A stretch of 64,000 nucleotides of DNA from Algoriphagus sp. TR-M9 (lineage in GTDB: Bacteria > Bacteroidota > Bacteroidia > Cytophagales > Cyclobacteriaceae), in assembly GCF_027594545.1 (NCBI RefSeq), contig NZ_CP115160.1, forward strand, positions 3,654,501 through 3,718,500, given 5' to 3'. Numbering within the stretch: the stretch's first letter is position 1; every line of letters starts with the position of its first letter. The notes below the pieces were generated by a model, which saw nothing but the letters and a program-made list of their open reading frames with translations, ran no database searches and was not told the DNA's origin. The position numbers and the translations under genes are program-made. Shown one piece after another: positions 54,144 through 61,795 of this stretch.

Positions 54144-54200
54144 TTATAATTCATGCGAAGATTCCATGTGACCTTAAAAAAAAATTATAAACACATGAAA
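54104..54200 (+). repeat. 97-base interspersed repeat, copy B
   Basis: Same element as 49164-49260, opposite orientation. The 26-base core (54122-54147) is identical. It covers the last 40 bases of the HAD gene and the start of the spacer. Confidence 0.8.
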
Positions 54201-54203
54201 TCA

Positions 54204-54280
54204 GTTCTGAGGTCTAGATTCTTGGTTCTAAAATCTTGATTCTTGACTCTTGATTCTTGGCTCTAGCTTCTTGACTCTAC
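54204..54280. repeat. Eleven tandem 7-base repeats (NNTCTNN)
   Basis: Units in exact register: GTTCTGA, GGTCTAG, ATTCTTG, GTTCTAA, AATCTTG, ATTCTTG, ACTCTTG, ATTCTTG, GCTCTAG, CTTCTTG, ACTCTAC. All eleven keep TCT at positions 3-5. The array ends inside the stop codon of the next gene (54277). Confidence 0.8.
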
Positions 54281-54954
54281 AATATCCCAGATCCATCTTC
54301 CACATCTTCAATGGCTTGAGTAAGAAACTGCTGTAAAGGAATCATCTTCCTAAAACCCTCTAATGCGATGTTGATGAAATTCCCTGATTCAATATCCCGA
54401 TCAGCAATTCTGGAAGAAACGGTAAAGCTTTTCAACCTTAAATAATCAATATACTCATGATCAGCCTCGTAATCCCGTGGACTGGTCTTGAGTTTTTCTC
54501 CTTCAATTTCTCCGAAAAGCGACTTGAACTCCTTTTGGCTTTCGATTTTTGCGAGTTCTGCCCCTGAGTAGTCAATCTCTTTTCTGATTTTTTTCAACGT
54601 TTCTGCCTGAGGCATCCAAATTCCTCCAGCGATAAATGAATTGCCCGGCTGAATCTGAAGGTAATAACCTGGTCCTTCAGACTTTTTACCTTTGGGAGAA
54701 AAATAAGCTCCAAAATTGGTCTTATAGGGCATTTTATTGGCAGAAAATCGAATATCCCGATTTTGCCTGAAGACACATTCCTTCGGTTGAAATGCCAGCA
54801 TCGCAGGCTCCCATTCCCCAATTCCTTTGAGCAAAACCGCCACATCTTCCAAGAATTCCGCTCGGATTTCCTGATACCATTTCTTATTGGCATCCATCCA
54901 TTCTTTGGAATTATGTTCGGCGAGGGCAGCTAGAAAAGGTAAGTATGGGCGCAT
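54277..54954 (-). CDS. DUF2461 family protein
   Basis: 225 residues. Typical features of the DUF2461/TIGR02453 family: FLAALAEHNSKEWMDANKKWYQEIR, RQNRDIRFSANKMPYKTNFGAYFSPKGKKSEGPGYYLQIQPGNSFIAGGIW. Cytosolic; function not established. Its stop codon lies in the last unit of the heptamer array. Confidence 0.9.
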   Translation of the reverse strand: MRPYLPFLAALAEHNSKEWMDANKKWYQEIRAEFLEDVAVLLKGIGEWEPAMLAFQPKECVFRQNRDIRFSANKMPYKTNFGAYFSPKGKKSEGPGYYLQIQPGNSFIAGGIWMPQAETLKKIRKEIDYSGAELAKIESQKEFKSLFGEIEGEKLKTSPRDYEADHEYIDYLRLKSFTVSSRIADRDIESGNFINIALEGFRKMIPLQQFLTQAIEDVEDGSGIL

Positions 54955-55087
54955 TAGGTTTGAGTTTTGAAACTATAGAAATCTGAAAATCGTCAATGGA
55001 CTGACTTGAGAATAAACTTAATTGAATGAAAATTGATTTCAACATTCGAGGAAACTTCTTAAATTAAATCGAATAATCCAGAAGTCA

Positions 55088-55230
55088 TGACAACGAAACT
55101 AACCATAGACATCAACGAAGATCTTGCGGAAAAAGCAAAAAAGTATGCTGAAGAACGCGGTCTAACATTATCCGAATTGGTTGAAAACTTTTTGAGAGAA
55201 TTACTTGAATCAAAATCTAAGCACTATTAA
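55088..55230 (+). pseudogene. Frameshifted orphan antitoxin-like gene (ribbon-helix-helix/DUF6364 type)
   Basis: The first frame reads MTTKLTIDINEDLAEKAK; after an A5 run at about 55138-55142 the similarity continues in another frame as KYAEERGLTLSELVENFLRELL. Together they make one 47-residue antitoxin-like protein with a ribbon strand and two helices, but the span is 143 bases, not a multiple of three, so one base is missing. The uninterrupted frame stops after about 25 codons. No toxin gene follows; murF lies convergent 80 bases on. Either an inactivated remnant or a sequence error in the A run. Confidence 0.65.
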
Positions 55231-55310
55231 AAAAGAATTTAAAATTTTCCCAAAGCAATAGGCAAAAACTGGAAATTCAATCTCAAAAAGAGATTAAAAA
55301 ATCGCCCTCT

Positions 55311-56606
55311 TCAAATAAAATCCACCAAGCCTTCCAATTTCATTCCTCGGCTTCCTTTAATCAAGATCAGGTAATCCTCCAATTTGCTATCCTGAAGCCA
55401 GTTTCTAAACGAAAAAGGATCAGGGAAATACAATGCTTTGGGATACTTAGCCAAGGCAGCCGCGATTAACTGACCTGTAAAGCAAACTTTTTCGATCTGG
55501 TATTCGCTGACAATTTCACCTAGTCGGGCATGCTCCGCCTCTGCATGCTCTCCCAACTCAAACATGTCTCCGATGATCAACATTTTATGCTTTTTACCGG
55601 TCATTTCCCCAAAGGTCCGAATCGCAACTTCCATACTGGATGGATTAGCATTATAAGCATCAAGGATGATCAGATTACTCCGCTTCTCCAATAATTGAGA
55701 GCGCATGTTTGAAGGCTGGTAATCCACAATTGCCTCCACAGCTTTTTCCATTTCCACTCCAAAAAACTTCCCAATTGTGAGTGCTGTAGCGATATTGCCG
55801 AAATTATAGCGCCCGATCAGCGAACTGAGAAAAACAGTATCAGAACCTTCGGCAGTAAATTTTACAAATGGATTGGCCTCCATAAAAGTTACCTCACAAA
55901 AATCCCCTTTGGCCGGGTACAACACAGGTTCATCAAATCTCTTACTCAAATTTGATAAAATGGGATCTTGAGAATTGATAAAAACTCTTCCCCCTGTTTC
56001 CTTCAAAAACTGGAACAATTCTGTTTTGGTCTTCAGCACACCAGCCGGCCCACCCATTCCTTCGAGATGCGCTCTGCCGATATTGGTAATGACTCCATGG
56101 GTAGGTTCTGCTATTTCACACAGCTCCGCAATATCTCCTTGTTTATTCGCTCCCATTTCCACGATGGCGATCTCATCTTGCTCTTTGATCGCGAGTAAAG
56201 TCAAAGGCACACCAATATGGTTATTCAAATTCCCAACGGTGGCTGCTGTTTGGTATTTCTGACTCAAAACAGCCTTCATTAGCTCCTTGGAAGTAGTTTT
56301 CCCATTAGAGCCCGTCATGCCAATGATGGGAATACGGAGTTGTTTTCTATGGTGATTGGCCAGATCCTGGAGCATTTTTAAGGAGTCTTTTGCTAAAAAA
56401 TAACGTTCATCATCTTCCACAAAATACTGAATATCATCGATCACAACCACCGAAGCTCCCATTTCCAGGGCTTTGGGAGCAAAGGCATTGGCATCAAAAT
56501 TTGGGCCTTTCAGTGCAAAAAAGATATTGCCTTTTTCGATTTTCCGGGTGTCGGTACTGACTCCAGTACTATTTTTGAACAGGGTATATAAAATGGAAAT
56601 ATTCAT
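55311..56606 (-). CDS. murF: UDP-N-acetylmuramoyl-tripeptide--D-Ala-D-Ala ligase
   Basis: 431 residues from the ATG at 56606 (MNISILYTLFKNSTGVSTDTR). Last cytosolic step of the peptidoglycan precursor. ATP loop GMTGSNGKTTSKELM (about 97-111), EMGANKQGDIAEL, NIGRAHLEGMGG and the C-terminal DAYNANPSSMEVAI are intact. Divergent from the T9SS protein gene; not in a dcw cluster here. Confidence 0.94.
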   Translation of the reverse strand: MNISILYTLFKNSTGVSTDTRKIEKGNIFFALKGPNFDANAFAPKALEMGASVVVIDDIQYFVEDDERYFLAKDSLKMLQDLANHHRKQLRIPIIGMTGSNGKTTSKELMKAVLSQKYQTAATVGNLNNHIGVPLTLLAIKEQDEIAIVEMGANKQGDIAELCEIAEPTHGVITNIGRAHLEGMGGPAGVLKTKTELFQFLKETGGRVFINSQDPILSNLSKRFDEPVLYPAKGDFCEVTFMEANPFVKFTAEGSDTVFLSSLIGRYNFGNIATALTIGKFFGVEMEKAVEAIVDYQPSNMRSQLLEKRSNLIILDAYNANPSSMEVAIRTFGEMTGKKHKMLIIGDMFELGEHAEAEHARLGEIVSEYQIEKVCFTGQLIAAALAKYPKALYFPDPFSFRNWLQDSKLEDYLILIKGSRGMKLEGLVDFI

Positions 56607-56700
56607 CGTTTCTGAAGAAATTAATCCCAAAATAAAGGAATCATTCACATCTTTGAACTGCTACTCACGTATTAATTTGCGACTTCCTTTTCCCCGATTC

Positions 56701-58785
56701 ATGAGATTATTCTGGATTTTCACTTTTCTGCTGATCAATTTCCAATTGAAGGCTCAAGAAACCTTCCGTATGGATCAGCCCCCTGCTGCGAATGTGGATG
56801 GAGTGAAACTCTCTTCTCCCTTTGCCGGAGGCATAAATTCCGCTCAGATTCAAACCATAGATTTGACGGGAGATCAAGTCGAGGAATGGGTGGTCTGGGA
56901 CATCAACGCCCGCCAGCTTTTAGTATTCAAAAAGGAAGGAGATTCCTTCATTCACCTACCTGAGCTCAGCTATTTTTTCCCAACAGATATCAGTGGTTTT
57001 TTGGTATTGGCCGATTTTGATGGAGACGGCAAAAAGGATCTTTTCACCTCAACGGCACTAGGTATCAAAGCCTACAGAAACACATCAAATGGCGCTGAGA
57101 TTTCCTGGGAAATCGCACAAAACTTCCTCAAACTAGATGGATCAGGAAATATTCAAGCAAATAACCTTGACACGCCCCTAATCCAGGATTTAGATGGAGA
57201 TGGCGATCTGGATCTGGTAATATTTAATTTTGCCGGAGGCGATTACATGGAGTTTTACAAAAACACCAGTATGGAACGTAAGGGCTCAGCTGATATCGAT
57301 GGGTTTGCTTTTGGGGAAAATCACTGGGGCAATTTTGAATTTTGTGGCTGCGGAGATATTTCATTTGGCAAAACCTGCCAAGGCCTGGATATCAGCGGTA
57401 GAAAGTTAAATAAGGAATCGGGAAAGATCCTCCACGCTGGAGGACATTCTATTTTGTATCAAGACCTAGACGGAAATGGGCTAAAAGACCTACTTCTGGG
57501 TAGAGACGAGTGTGATATTCTGTATTTCCTACCAAACTCAGGCACGAATGAGAAACCTGTTTTTACTACTGTCAGCAATGAGCTCCCTGGATTCGGAGCC
57601 CTTCCTGAGTTTCCGATTTTTCACATTGGAAAGCTTACCGAAAGCGATTTGATAATTGCTCTCAACACCAGTGAGCAAGCAGTGAACTTTGGAATTGATT
57701 TTAAAAACTCTGTTCTGAAGATCAATTCGGCAGGTAATTCGCGAGGAAATTTCATTCAAGATCAAATGATAGACTTGGGAGAAAGTGCCCGCCCCATTTT
57801 CTTGGGAAATAAAGCAAACGGAGAACTTCTAGTAACTGCCAATGTCCTCGAAAATGGTCAAATCAAATCGCAGCGATCACGATTTCAGGTATTGAATGGT
57901 GAATTCACAAAGATGGAAGGTGAGTACCTTAATCTTTCGCAACTCAACTTAATCGACGCACAATACATCCACTACCAGGATATAGACAACGAACTGCATG
58001 TATTGGCCTCTGGAATCGATTACCAGGCAAGTATCCCGACTCAAGTGGTTTATGACCTGAATGATAGGGGCTCTGACCCTATTGCTTTCACCGGATACAC
58101 CCCCATGCGCGGGGATTATTTGCAGTTTTATACTTATGAGCAGCAGGATCATCTTTTAGTAGCTGCGCAAAATGGGAGTTTGGATCTATACACTTTTGAT
58201 TTTGAAAGCTATACAGCTACTTTGATCCAAAGTGATTTTTTAGGGTTTGTAGACAATCCGGCAAATAGGAATTTGGCAGTGGCAGTAGAAAACCTTCCCA
58301 ACCCAAACCTCTACGCAATCGACCAGCGTGGTCTTTTAGTGAAAATCGAAAACTTCATGAATTCCTCCATCAGGGAAAATGTTTTGGTCAAAACCGGGGA
58401 ACAAACCCTTCCAACTAAGCTAGGAAGAAACACCTGGATCACACTGGTCGAAGCTCCATTGGGAGGCTCTCCAGACCTTATACTAGGCACCAGAGCAGGA
58501 GGCTTGATTTACCTCAGTTCCGATAGTTCTGACCCTATCCCAGACGGAACGTACCAATTCAAAATTTATCCAAACCCAGCTGACACTCCTATCAAAGTCA
58601 TCACAAACTCCCCTGCCGAAGCAAGATTAATCAATGCCATGGGCCAGGAGTTATTGACAGCTATAACTATACCTGCCAACACTGAGGTCGAGATTCAAGC
58701 TGGATTTTTACCTCCAGGGCTCTATATTCTATCCTTTGATTTTGAAGGGAAGGCGATCAGAACCGGTAAATTCTGGGTGCGTTAA
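56701..58785 (+). CDS. T9SS-exported FG-GAP repeat protein
   Basis: 694 residues from the ATG at 56701, which opens a signal peptide (MRLFWIFTFLLINFQLKAQ). FG-GAP/VCBS calcium motifs: DFDGDGKKDLF, DLDGDGDLDLVIF, DLDGNGLKDLLLG. The C-terminal ~75 residues (IYPNPADTPIKVIT ... LPPGLYILSF ... KFWVR) form a type A sorting domain of the type IX secretion system, so the protein is moved across the outer membrane and fixed to the surface. Ligand unknown. Confidence 0.9.
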   Translation: MRLFWIFTFLLINFQLKAQETFRMDQPPAANVDGVKLSSPFAGGINSAQIQTIDLTGDQVEEWVVWDINARQLLVFKKEGDSFIHLPELSYFFPTDISGFLVLADFDGDGKKDLFTSTALGIKAYRNTSNGAEISWEIAQNFLKLDGSGNIQANNLDTPLIQDLDGDGDLDLVIFNFAGGDYMEFYKNTSMERKGSADIDGFAFGENHWGNFEFCGCGDISFGKTCQGLDISGRKLNKESGKILHAGGHSILYQDLDGNGLKDLLLGRDECDILYFLPNSGTNEKPVFTTVSNELPGFGALPEFPIFHIGKLTESDLIIALNTSEQAVNFGIDFKNSVLKINSAGNSRGNFIQDQMIDLGESARPIFLGNKANGELLVTANVLENGQIKSQRSRFQVLNGEFTKMEGEYLNLSQLNLIDAQYIHYQDIDNELHVLASGIDYQASIPTQVVYDLNDRGSDPIAFTGYTPMRGDYLQFYTYEQQDHLLVAAQNGSLDLYTFDFESYTATLIQSDFLGFVDNPANRNLAVAVENLPNPNLYAIDQRGLLVKIENFMNSSIRENVLVKTGEQTLPTKLGRNTWITLVEAPLGGSPDLILGTRAGGLIYLSSDSSDPIPDGTYQFKIYPNPADTPIKVITNSPAEARLINAMGQELLTAITIPANTEVEIQAGFLPPGLYILSFDFEGKAIRTGKFWVR

Positions 58786-58849
58786 TTACCCTTCTTGCTT
58801 TCCACATTAAACCAAAAAAACGTAGCTTTCTGGTTAGAAATATAAATCC

Positions 58850-60553
58850 ATGAAATACGTTTACTTACTCGGTCTTTGGGGTATTTTCCTCATGGCCTGC
58901 TCCTCCGAAAAGGCGGAACCCGCCGATCTGATTTTCACCAATGGCATCATTTACACCGTGAATGAATCCCAACCTACCGCAGAAGCGGTCGCCGTAAAGG
59001 ATGGAATGATCCTAGCCGTTGGGTCAGTTGAAGAAATCGAAAAACACCAAGCTGAAAACACCGAGCTGATCAACCTCCAAGGGGAAACCATGACTCCTGG
59101 CCTGATCGAATCCCACGCGCACCTGATGGGAATCGGCTACAACAAGCTGGAACTGGACCTCATGTATGTCAAAACCTACGATGAGCTAGTTGAGAAAGTA
59201 GCCGAAGCAGTTGCCAAAGCAAAGCCAGGCGATTGGATTACGGGTCGTGGCTGGCATCAGGACAAGTGGATAGAAAAGCCTGAGAAAATGGTAAAAGGCT
59301 TCCAGACCAATGATCAGCTCAATGAAGCTTCACCAGACAATCCGGTGTTTCTGAGACATGCGAGTGGTCACGCAGCCTTTGCCAATGGAAAAGCACTGGA
59401 ACTAGCTGGCATCAGTAACCTAAAAGGTGAGCGACCAGGAGAAGTAGAAGGCGGAGAAATCATCCTGGATGAGTTAGGCAATCCTACAGGAATACTTTCC
59501 GAAAGAGCTTCCGGACTAGTGGCCAGGTTGATCCCCGCGGAGACTCCGGAAAGAGCGGAAGAAGCGTTGACTTTGGCGCTGAAAGAGCTGAATGAAAAAG
59601 GAATCACGAGTTTCCACGATGCAGGCAGCGGACAAAACGTGATTGATTTGATCCAAAAATTCAAAAACGAAGGAAAGCTTACCGTGCGTCAGTACGTGAT
59701 GCTGACAGGAACGCAACCTGCGCTTTTGGAAGAGTGGTACAAAAAAGGACCAATGATCGACTCAGCAGATCACATGCTGACAGTACGTTCGATCAAGCTG
59801 AACTGTGACGGAGCATTGGGGAATCGTGGAGCTTGGTTGTTGGAAGATTATTCTGATAGACCTGACCACAGGGGTCATGAGACTTTACCGATGTCGGTTG
59901 TTTCTGAAGTATCTGAAAAAGCCATTCCAGCGGGTTTTCAGGTTTGCTCACATGCTATTGGCGACCGTGCAAATCAGGAAATCCTCGATCGCTACGAAGC
60001 TGCTTTTGCCAATTACCCTGACGCTAAAGACCTAAGATTCCGAATAGAGCATGCACAGCATATACATCCAGATGACATTCCAAGATTCGGTGAGCTAGGC
60101 GTGATCGCTGCCATGCAGGCAATTCACCTGAGTTCAGATCGCCCTTGGGCTATCGATAGGCTAGGTGAAAAGCGCATTGTCGATGGTGCTTATGTTTGGC
60201 AAAAGCTGATGAAAACTGGGGCTGTAGTAACCAACGGCACAGATGCACCTGTGGAACCGGTAGATCCTATTCCATCTTTTTACGCTTCTGTGACTCGCAA
60301 AACCTTGCAAGGAATGCCAGAAGGAGGCTACGAAGGAGATCAGAAAATGACTCGTGCCGAAGCTCTGAAATCATACACATTGGACGGTGCTTTCGCTGAG
60401 TTTGAAGAAGATTTCAAAGGTTCTATTGAGGTGGGTAAAGCTGCTGACTTCACCGTTTTTGATAAGAATATCATGGAAGTGCCGGAGGATGAAATTTTGG
60501 AAACCAAAGTGGCAATGACAGTGGTGGGGGGAAAAGTAGTGTATAAGAAGTAG
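58850..60553 (+). CDS. Amidohydrolase lipoprotein (YtcJ-like)
   Basis: 567 residues. Signal peptide with lipobox LMACSS (Cys 17). Amidohydrolase_3 family: TPGLIESHAHLMG metal pair, SHAIGDRANQE, RIEHAQHIHPDD and VTNGTDAPVEPVDPI with the metal Asp. A zinc hydrolase acting on cyclic amides or similar compounds at the envelope; substrate unknown. Confidence 0.9.
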   Translation: MKYVYLLGLWGIFLMACSSEKAEPADLIFTNGIIYTVNESQPTAEAVAVKDGMILAVGSVEEIEKHQAENTELINLQGETMTPGLIESHAHLMGIGYNKLELDLMYVKTYDELVEKVAEAVAKAKPGDWITGRGWHQDKWIEKPEKMVKGFQTNDQLNEASPDNPVFLRHASGHAAFANGKALELAGISNLKGERPGEVEGGEIILDELGNPTGILSERASGLVARLIPAETPERAEEALTLALKELNEKGITSFHDAGSGQNVIDLIQKFKNEGKLTVRQYVMLTGTQPALLEEWYKKGPMIDSADHMLTVRSIKLNCDGALGNRGAWLLEDYSDRPDHRGHETLPMSVVSEVSEKAIPAGFQVCSHAIGDRANQEILDRYEAAFANYPDAKDLRFRIEHAQHIHPDDIPRFGELGVIAAMQAIHLSSDRPWAIDRLGEKRIVDGAYVWQKLMKTGAVVTNGTDAPVEPVDPIPSFYASVTRKTLQGMPEGGYEGDQKMTRAEALKSYTLDGAFAEFEEDFKGSIEVGKAADFTVFDKNIMEVPEDEILETKVAMTVVGGKVVYKK

Positions 60554-60595
60554 AGTAAAGGCATGGTGTTTTCGCTAAATCTTCTGCCACGCTTA

Positions 60596-60667
60596 GGCCC
60601 AGAGGGCCATCATCTTTGTAGAATTTATAAACTACATTAAACAACAATAGCTCCGTAGGAGCGACAC
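60596..60667 (-). repeat. REP pair, family 2, inverted, with a compensated stem
   Basis: On the minus strand: GTGTCGCTCC-TAC-GGAGCT (60667-60649), then TTCTACAAAGATGAT followed by GGCCC-TCT-GGGCC (60623-60596). Other copies have GCTCC-TCT-GGAGC here; both arms changed together. Confidence 0.78.
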
Positions 60668-60684
60668 TATTATTCAAATTAAAG

Positions 60685-60754
60685 GTGTCGCTCCTACGGA
60701 GCTTTGCTTAGGCCGAAACCATCAATTCTACAAAGATTTCGCTCCTCTGGAGCT
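60685..60754 (+). repeat. REP pair, family 2, direct
   Basis: GTGTC-GCTCC-TAC-GGAGCTT (60685-60704), spacer 21 bases, then TTCTACAAAGATTTC-GCTCC-TCT-GGAGCT (60726-60754). Confidence 0.85.
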
Positions 60755-60843
60755 CATTTAAGGAAGCAATCCTAAATGTGAAATTTGTATACGCTCTCAA
60801 TTTAATATCCATTATTACTTTTCAGTAAATGTCAATATTAGCC

Positions 60844-60866
60844 AAAGCCCCGTCAGGGCGGTATCT
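60844..60866. repeat. Single palindrome unlike both REP families
   Basis: GCCC-CGTCA-GGGC lies between two family-2 pairs. It may be a remnant of another short repeat family. Confidence 0.4.
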
Positions 60867-60883
60867 TGAAAAAGCTTTAAAAG

Positions 60884-60955
60884 GTGTCGCTCCTATGGAG
60901 CTTAACTTAAACTAAAGACCGTCCTTTTCTACAAATATTTCGCTCCTCTGGAGCT
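60884..60955 (+). repeat. REP pair, family 2, direct
   Basis: GTGTC-GCTCC-TAT-GGAGCTT (60884-60903), spacer 23 bases, TTCTACAAATATTTC-GCTCC-TCT-GGAGCT (60927-60955). Confidence 0.85.
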
Positions 60956-61059
60956 CTCCAATTCTTGGCTCAGCGGACAGGTGACACCTTATTTAAATGA
61001 TGAATTTTCAGAACTTATAATTAAATTAATCTCTTCATTTCCACCTAAATGTAGAGACC

Positions 61060-61521
61060 ATGGCGAACACCTACACCCAATTATTAATTCAAGTTGTATT
61101 TGCCGTGAAGGGAAGGCAGAACTTAATTCTCGAGAATAATAGAGAACATATCGAAAAATACATCTGTGGTATTATTTCAAACAAAAAATCTAAACCTCTG
61201 GCAATTTATTGTAATCCAGATCACTGCCATGTGCTGGTTGGACTTCACCCTATAGTCGCAGTCTCGCAATTTGCATCAGACATTAAGGCTAATTCATCTA
61301 AGTGGATTAATGAGCAAAAATTAGTGTCAAGAAAATTTGAATGGCAAGATAGTTATGGCGCATTTAGCTATGCTAAATCTCAATTGGATATTGTAGTTAA
61401 GTACATCCTAAATCAACCAATACATCATCGAAAGGTTACATTTAGAGAAGAATACCTAGGTTTTCTAAAGAAATTTGAAATCGATTACGATGAAAAATAT
61501 TTGTTTGATTTTTTGGATTGA
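61060..61521 (+). CDS. REP-associated tyrosine transposase (RAYT 2)
   Basis: 153 residues, full length. HUH pair H55/H57 in DHCHVL, catalytic Tyr104 and Gln108 in YAKSQ. Alignable end to end with RAYT 1 (MPNTYTQ/MANTYTQ start, KWxN/KWIN, FQWQD/FEWQD), though clearly diverged, so the two are paralogues of different subfamilies. Flanked by family-2 REP pairs: two direct and one inverted upstream, one direct downstream. Confidence 0.92.
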   Translation: MANTYTQLLIQVVFAVKGRQNLILENNREHIEKYICGIISNKKSKPLAIYCNPDHCHVLVGLHPIVAVSQFASDIKANSSKWINEQKLVSRKFEWQDSYGAFSYAKSQLDIVVKYILNQPIHHRKVTFREEYLGFLKKFEIDYDEKYLFDFLD

Positions 61522-61529
61522 AATAGAAT

Positions 61530-61602
61530 GTGTCGCTCCTATGGAGCTAGCATAATCGTTCATTAGATCTAAATTCTACAAAGAGCACGCTCCTACGGAG
61601 CT
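61530..61602 (+). repeat. REP pair, family 2, direct, downstream of RAYT 2
   Basis: GTGTC-GCTCC-TAT-GGAGCT (61530-61548), spacer 25 bases, TTCTACAAAGAGCAC-GCTCC-TAC-GGAGCT (61574-61602). It starts 8 bases after the RAYT 2 stop codon. Confidence 0.85.
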
Positions 61603-61795
61603 GGATTCATCACATAAAATAAAGGCAAAAATCAACATTTTATTTCTGGATTCATGCTTGCCAGCCTGATATGGGCAAAGTCCAATAGCTCACTAAATAA
61701 TCACCTCGGGAGCAAAGATTTCAGACAAAGTGGCTTTTCCTAATCCACCGAACTCACAATTTTTCCCTATTTTCAAATCTGAATCAAATACTACT

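Noticed and set aside
55088..55230. Programmed frameshift in the small antitoxin-like gene
   Set aside because: The junction lacks a classical slippery heptamer and a downstream structure that I can see; a simple base loss or sequence error is more likely.
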